Under the pieces are notes generated by a model, which saw only the letters and a program-made list of their open reading frames with translations, ran no database searches and was not told the DNA's origin. A stretch of 6,293 nt of DNA from Vulcanimicrobiota bacterium (lineage in GTDB: Bacteria > Vulcanimicrobiota > Vulcanimicrobiia > Vulcanimicrobiales > Vulcanimicrobiaceae). The stretch covers positions 3,402 to 9,694 of the forward strand of contig PMUE01000394.1 of assembly GCA_003167055.1 (NCBI GenBank). The letters run 5' to 3'. Positions 5,882 to 6,293 of this stretch are shown here, piece after piece (the first letter of the stretch is position 1; the number at the start of each line of letters is the position of its first letter). A program made the translations under genes and the position numbers.

Positions 5882-6293
5882 AGCGCGCTCTCGTGATCCT
5901 GGTTCTGGTATGTGCCGCGGTATGGGTATCGCCGGTTGCATTGCGTGCACAGCAAGCAACCCCAATGCCGACGCCGTCCGACTGGTCTGTCTACGACGAT
6001 CCGGCGATGCACTTTCATGCGCCCGACGGCTTTCGTCCGATCGGACAGCGGCAAATCCCGGTTGAGAAGCTCGGGGACGATCCGTCCATTGTCGCCGCGT
6101 GGATCTTTCCGGATAAGGACCATCCGCGCCGTCTGGTCATTCAGCAAGAATATTTCGAAGGCGACTACAAGGCGTTCGATTCGCAACTCGAAAGCCAGCT
6201 GCGCGATCAGTATGACAACCCGTTCTTTAAGAACAAAGTAGATACGAAGCTGCGCAACGGCATGCCCGCCCAGTTCATGGAGATGAGCGCCGG
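5878..6293 (+). CDS. Secreted hypothetical protein, TTG start, 3' end outside window
   Basis: Translation from the TTG at 5878 gives MKRALVILVLVCAAVWVSPV and then ALRAQQA. This is a textbook signal peptide (Lys2-Arg3, hydrophobic core 4-20, cleavage after ALRA at about residue 24). The frame then stays open for 138 codons to the window end. The mature part begins with a short Pro/Thr linker followed by WSVYDDPAMHFHAPDGFRPIGQ, a pattern seen in small secreted domains of the PsbP/DcrB sort, though I cannot assign the family. The TTG overlaps the esterase TGA by four bases (TTGA, 5878-5881), and a TAGGA ribosome-binding site sits seven bases upstream, so the two genes are probably translationally coupled. 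An ATG-initiated frame at 5912-6241 in another phase is a shadow with arginine-rich, non-protein-like composition. Role unknown. Confidence 0.85.
   Translation, partial: MKRALVILVLVCAAVWVSPVALRAQQATPMPTPSDWSVYDDPAMHFHAPDGFRPIGQRQIPVEKLGDDPSIVAAWIFPDKDHPRRLVIQQEYFEGDYKAFDSQLESQLRDQYDNPFFKNKVDTKLRNGMPAQFMEMSA

Noticed and set aside
5912..6241. Plus-strand ATG frame of 109 residues
   Set aside because: It is out of phase with the TTG-start secreted protein, which has a ribosome-binding site and signal peptide. This frame is Arg/Ser-rich shadow sequence.
1..6293. CRISPR array, toxin-antitoxin pair or known defence operon
   Set aside because: There are no regularly spaced repeats and no small paired frames with start signals. 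Apart from TnpB, no nuclease or defence-type domain is recognisable.

Overview
The window is GC-rich bacterial chromosomal DNA. Two of its genes start on GTG or TTG, and ribosome-binding motifs are weak or absent at several others. Nothing in it fixes the taxon. A loose guess is an uncultivated, GC-rich soil lineage of the Eremiobacterota/WPS-2 type, held at low confidence. No rRNA, CRISPR array or phage gene is visible.

Layout from left to right. (1) 1-324, plus: the C-terminal end of an unrecognised, probably beta-rich protein that enters from outside the window. (2) 343-426, minus: an intact tRNA-Leu(CAA) with its CCA encoded. It is followed by a 139-base spacer with a 23-base-period direct repeat abutting the tRNA 5' end and a likely -10 box close to the next start codon. 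(3) 566-1312, plus: an unrecognised protein with a clear signal peptide. (4) 1260-3443, minus: a large secreted GH35-type (beta-galactosidase-like) glycoside hydrolase. It converges on gene 3 and overlaps it by 53 bases at the 3' ends. Its catalytic nucleophile motif is intact, but the acid/base motif is Asp-Asp-Asp-Gln-Gly where the family has Glu-Asn-Glu-Tyr-Gly. (5) 3579-4820, plus: a full-length TnpB (IS200/IS605 OrfB, IS1341-like) with the complete RuvC Asp-Glu-Asp triad and a four-Cys zinc ribbon. No TnpA is present. Hairpins lie at both ends, and those at the 3' end are candidates for an omega-RNA scaffold. (6) 4835-5881, plus: an alpha/beta-hydrolase of the esterase D / Fes type, starting only 14 bases after the tnpB stop. 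(7) 5878-end, plus: a secreted protein that starts on TTG, overlaps the esterase stop by four bases, has a good Shine-Dalgarno sequence and runs off the window.

How they may fit together. The GH35 enzyme and the esterase/secreted-protein pair point away from each other, with the TnpB unit in the gap between them. The simplest reading is that a small carbohydrate-related neighbourhood (extracellular glycosidase plus cytoplasmic esterase) was split by a TnpB-only element. That element now supplies the DNA immediately upstream of the esterase. The observations most worth following are the altered acid/base motif of the GH35 protein and the very tight tnpB-esterase junction. At that junction any omega-RNA guide would be read from the first codons of the esterase.
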